Part shown: in pieces, positions 23,837 to 26,622 of the stretch
Layout: the number at the start of each line of letters is the position of its first letter
Numbering within the stretch: the stretch's first letter is position 1
Assembly (NCBI GenBank): GCA_051001975.1
Contig: JBPCMU010000073.1
Span: 1 to 26,622, forward strand
Origin: DATAEG01 sp051001975
GTDB lineage: Bacteria; Actinomycetota; Actinomycetes; Mycobacteriales; Jatrophihabitantaceae
Length of the DNA stretch: 26,622 nt
Direction of reading: 5' to 3'
Position numbers and translations under genes: made by a program
The notes under the pieces: model-generated
Seen by the model: only the letters and a program-made list of their open reading frames with translations
Databases searched by the model: none
Told to the model about the DNA's origin: nothing

Positions 23837-24151
23837 GTGAACTTCGTCCCGCTCATCGTCATCGGCGTGCTGCTGGCCGGCGCCTTCATCTTCATGCAGC
23901 GCCAACGCCAGAAAGCTGCCGGGCAGGAGGCAGACCTGCGCGAGCGGCTGCAGGTCGGCTCGAAGGTGATGACGACCTCCGGGCTGTACGGCGTCGTAGC
24001 CGAGATCGACGAGTCCGACGACACCGTGCAGCTCACCATCGCCACCGGGGTGACGGTGAAGTGGGCGTTCGCGGCACTGCGCGACGTCGAATCGTTGCCA
24101 GACCGGTACCGACGTCCGGTCGCCCCGCCTCCCGGGGACGACACGGTCTGA
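23837..24151 (+). CDS. yajC: YajC, preprotein translocase accessory subunit
   Basis: 104 residues. One N-terminal transmembrane segment (about 4-20: VPLIVIGVLLAGAFIFM) is followed by a basic stretch QRQRQKAA and the small conserved YajC domain (LQVGSKVMTTSGLYGVVAEI, VKWAFAALRDVE). YajC associates with SecDF at the SecYEG channel. secD follows after a 204-bp leader, the usual actinobacterial order ruvB-yajC-secD-secF. Confidence 0.94.
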   Translation: MNFVPLIVIGVLLAGAFIFMQRQRQKAAGQEADLRERLQVGSKVMTTSGLYGVVAEIDESDDTVQLTIATGVTVKWAFAALRDVESLPDRYRRPVAPPPGDDTV

Positions 24152-24355
24152 AATCAGCCCGCCACAGGGTGTTCCAGGCCTTCCTCTGCGCCGTCACAGG
24201 GGTGATGGCTTAGTCTTTGCGATCGGTGTGGTGCGACTTGTCAGCCATACTGCTAGCGCCGTGCCCGCACCATGCCGGGACAGTCGAGGCGTGGAAGGCA
24301 GCGGCAGTCCGCCGCGGTCGCACCGCGCCGCTGATGCAATGAGGAGATCCACCCC
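24152..24355 (+). promoter_or_regulatory. Leader region of secD with a stem-loop before the ribosome site
   Basis: 204 bp without a convincing gene. AGCGGC (24300-24305) can pair with GCCGCT (24327-24332), or CGCGGT (24313-24318) with ACCGCG (24322-24327). These share a base and could be nested or alternate. GAGGAG at 24341-24346 lies just after. A TTGTCA at 24238-24243 might be a -35, but no matching -10 was found. A short overlapping frame from 24228 looks like noise. Confidence 0.35.
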
Positions 24356-26622
24356 GTGCCACGATCTGCCGGAGTGCTGCGAGTCGGCCGGTACTTCCTG
24401 TCGCTATTCGTCATCCTGGTCGTGCTGTGGGGTCTGGTCTTCCTCCCTGGCAAGTCGCATTCCCCCAAGCTAGGCCTCGACCTCGAGGGCGGTGCGCAGG
24501 TCATCTTCCGGGCCAAGACCGACACGGGTAAGGCGCCCAGCAAGGCGTCGATGAAGGTGGCCAAGCAAATCCTCACCGACCGCGTCAACGGCAGCGGTGT
24601 GACCGAGGCCGAGGTCATCCAGCAGGGCAGCGACCGGATCGTCGTCTCGGTCCCGGGCAAGAGCACCAATGACCTCAAGGGCATCGGGGCGGCGGCGCAG
24701 CTGAGCTTCCGGCCGCTGGTGATGGCCGCGCAGGCACCGACGGCCGGGACCCCGTCAGCGGGCGCGACCGATTCCGGCACAGGTACCTCGACCGGCAGCA
24801 CCGGAACTGGGACGGGCACCGCTGGCACAACCAAGTCGAACACCACGGGCAGCACCGGGACGTCCACCACGGCGAAGTCGTCACCGGCCGGGGTGGTCCG
24901 TCCGCAGAACTTCGCGCCCACCTCGACGGCACCGAAGACCACCCCGAAGACCACGCCGTCGAGCACTGCCATACCGACCGGTAAGGACGCACCCCCGTCG
25001 ACGCTGCCGTACCCGTTCAGCCTGCTCGGCTTCCCGCTGCCGATTTCGGAGACTGCGTTCAACAATCTCACCCAGCAACAGCAGCAGTACCTGACCCAGG
25101 CGCTGCGGCTGTACGACTGCACGACGCCGGTGAAGGACGACCCGACGCTGGGCATGGTGGCCTGCGCGGCCGACGGCACCAAGTACCTGCTCGGCTCGGT
25201 CATCGTGCAGGGCAAGCAGGTCGCCGGGGCCTCCGCCCAGCCGCCGAACACCAGCGGCCAGGGCGGCAACCTGCAGTGGACGGTGCAGCTCAAGCTGAAG
25301 GGTTCCGGTCAGTCGGCCTGGGCGAAGTACACCGCCGCGCACCACTCGTCCGACGCGACCGGCACCGCCAGCGCCGCGTCGTGCGGGGCGCAGGGGCTGC
25401 CGTGCGCTGAGTTCGTCGCGTTCACGCTGGACGACAAGGTGATCACCGCGCCGCACAACGAGGCGACCATCAACGGTGACACTCAGATCACCGGCAACTT
25501 CCAGGAAGCCTCGGCAACTGAGCTGGCCAACCAACTCAAGTACGGCGCGCTACCGCTGGACTTCACCGCTGAGACCACCCAGAACGTCTCCGCCACGCTG
25601 GGTACCAGTCAGCTGAAGTCCGGCCTCCTGGCCGGCGGCATCGGGCTGGCCCTGGTGGTGCTGTACTCGCTGCTCTACTACCGCGGCCTGGGCCTGGTGA
25701 CGATCGCCTCGCTGCTGGTCTCCGGCGGGCTGACGTACGCGTCGCTGGTGATCCTCGGCAGGGAGATCGGCTTCACCCTGACTCTGGCCGGCATCGCCGG
25801 TTTCATCGTCGCCATCGGTATCACCGCGGACTCCTTCGTCGTCTTCTTTGAACGAATAAAGGACGAAGTGCACGAAGGCCGCTCCTTGCGGGTGGCCGTA
25901 CCGAGGGCCTGGACCCGCGCACGTCGCACGATCATTTCCGCCGACTTCGTGTCGTTCTTGGCCGCTGCAGTGCTGTACTACCGCGCGTCGGGCGACGTGA
26001 AGGGCTTCGCGTTCACCCTGGGTCTGTCCACCGTGCTGGACCTGGTCGTGGTGTTCCTGTTCACCCATCCGCTGGTCTCGTTGCTGTCGCGCAGCCGGGC
26101 GTTCGGTTCGCCTCGTTTCACCGGCCTGAATGCGCTCCGTTCGGCTGGTGGCTCACTCGCTCTGGCGACCGCCGGTGCAGGCGGGGCATCGTCGACGGCG
26201 ACGCTCGATCGCCCCGTGGGCAAGTCCGCCAAGGCTGACGACGAGCTGATCGACGAGGCCACCGTCGATGACGATGTCGACGAGGACACCGACACGGCAA
26301 TCACGACCGACTCCGAAGAAGAAGACACGGCGCCGGCCAAGCCGCGGGCCAAGGTGACGCCGGGCCTCAGCGCAGCTGAGCGGGCCGCCGCTCGCCGCGG
26401 CCGGACGGCACGGCCTGAACCGGTGCAGGATGACAAGCCTGCCAAGGCGAAGGCCGCAGTCAAGGATGCCGTGCAGCCTGGCTCCGAGGACGATGCCGAG
26501 GATGCCGACGACGAGCAGGTGGCCAGCACCGAACCCAAGGCACGCCGTCGGTTCGGTCGCCGCGCCGCGGCGGCGGTGACCGCCGACGACCACGCGGATG
26601 AAGACGACGCGGACGATGACGC
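24356..26622 (+). CDS. secD: SecD, protein translocase subunit (C-terminus beyond the window)
   Basis: At least 755 residues, with no stop before the window edge. Membrane helix 1 is at about 15-31, then the DLEGG motif (about 43-47), the large extracytoplasmic P1 region, and five more helices from about residue 420 to 570, including GITADSFVVFFERIKDEV, the SecD signature. SecD with SecF uses the proton gradient to pull exported proteins across. Two oddities: a Ser/Thr/Gly/Pro-rich insert at about 125-215 within P1, and, after the family normally ends (about residue 595), a tail of 160 or more residues rich in Asp, Glu, Lys, Arg and Ala. Start GTG 24356 has GAGGAG 9 nt upstream. Confidence 0.95.
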   Translation, partial: MPRSAGVLRVGRYFLSLFVILVVLWGLVFLPGKSHSPKLGLDLEGGAQVIFRAKTDTGKAPSKASMKVAKQILTDRVNGSGVTEAEVIQQGSDRIVVSVPGKSTNDLKGIGAAAQLSFRPLVMAAQAPTAGTPSAGATDSGTGTSTGSTGTGTGTAGTTKSNTTGSTGTSTTAKSSPAGVVRPQNFAPTSTAPKTTPKTTPSSTAIPTGKDAPPSTLPYPFSLLGFPLPISETAFNNLTQQQQQYLTQALRLYDCTTPVKDDPTLGMVACAADGTKYLLGSVIVQGKQVAGASAQPPNTSGQGGNLQWTVQLKLKGSGQSAWAKYTAAHHSSDATGTASAASCGAQGLPCAEFVAFTLDDKVITAPHNEATINGDTQITGNFQEASATELANQLKYGALPLDFTAETTQNVSATLGTSQLKSGLLAGGIGLALVVLYSLLYYRGLGLVTIASLLVSGGLTYASLVILGREIGFTLTLAGIAGFIVAIGITADSFVVFFERIKDEVHEGRSLRVAVPRAWTRARRTIISADFVSFLAAAVLYYRASGDVKGFAFTLGLSTVLDLVVVFLFTHPLVSLLSRSRAFGSPRFTGLNALRSAGGSLALATAGAGGASSTATLDRPVGKSAKADDELIDEATVDDDVDEDTDTAITTDSEEEDTAPAKPRAKVTPGLSAAERAAARRGRTARPEPVQDDKPAKAKAAVKDAVQPGSEDDAEDADDEQVASTEPKARRRFGRRAAAAVTADDHADEDDADDD

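Noticed and set aside
24228..24473. 81-codon plus-strand frame overlapping the secD start
   Set aside because: It is Ser/Cys/Arg-rich, overlaps the first part of secD in another frame, and resembles no family.

Overview
This is a chromosomal segment of a high-GC actinobacterium (Actinomycetota). The lineage call rests on three things. There is a phosphatidyl-myo-inositol mannoside (PIM) pathway cluster (pgsA-type synthase, patA, pimA). There is a pdxST vitamin B6 synthase, a DUF222/13E12-type HNH protein, and stop/start codons overlapping as GTGA or ATGA. The gene order thrS - HIT - PIM genes - pdxS/pdxT - yebC - ruvCAB - yajC - secD broadly follows what I recall of Mycobacterium tuberculosis (about Rv2614c down to secD). 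I cannot name the genus. Nothing looks like a large foreign island. The accessory material is small insertions into a conserved backbone.

Layout. 1-2174 (+): last codons of lutA, then lutB and lutC for lactate oxidation. 2187-3323 (-): a CapA-like lipoprotein, convergent with lutC. 3401-5990 (+): thrS and an overlapping HIT-family gene. 6135-10630 (-): a block of a DUF222-HNH protein, a GNAT acetyltransferase and an EF-G-like GTPase, separating the HIT gene from the PIM genes. 7497-7851 holds no gene and contains an imperfect 70-bp repeat. 10738-15137 (+): pgsA, patA and pimA (start/stop overlaps), a LemA-like membrane protein and a DUF3048 lipoprotein. 15228-18689 (+): pdxS, an unrecognised gene, a methyltransferase with a C-terminal zinc ribbon, and pdxT, which appears to start at CTG. 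18700-20057 (+): yebC and a MazE/MazF-type toxin-antitoxin pair. 20066-20851 (-): an M50 site-2-protease-like membrane protein. 21066-23806 (+): ruvC, a TPR-like gene, ruvA and ruvB behind a near-perfect LexA (SOS) box. 23837-26622 (+): yajC and secD. secD runs off the window edge and carries a Ser/Thr/Gly-rich insert and a long charged tail.

How the genes fit together. lutABC form an iron-sulfur lactate dehydrogenase complex. pgsA-patA-pimA make phosphatidylinositol phosphate and the first mannosylated, acylated PIM lipids. pdxS and pdxT make pyridoxal phosphate. ruvCAB resolves Holliday junctions and is probably induced by DNA damage. yajC-secD are accessory parts of the Sec translocon.

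Two cross-cutting signals stand out. First, at least eight genes have a TANNNT hexamer ending 6-8 nt before the chosen start codon, as expected for leaderless transcripts. Second, two very short reading frames (lutA/lutB and ruvA/ruvB junctions) are joined to both neighbours by ATGA overlaps. I saw no rRNA, tRNA, CRISPR array or insertion sequence.
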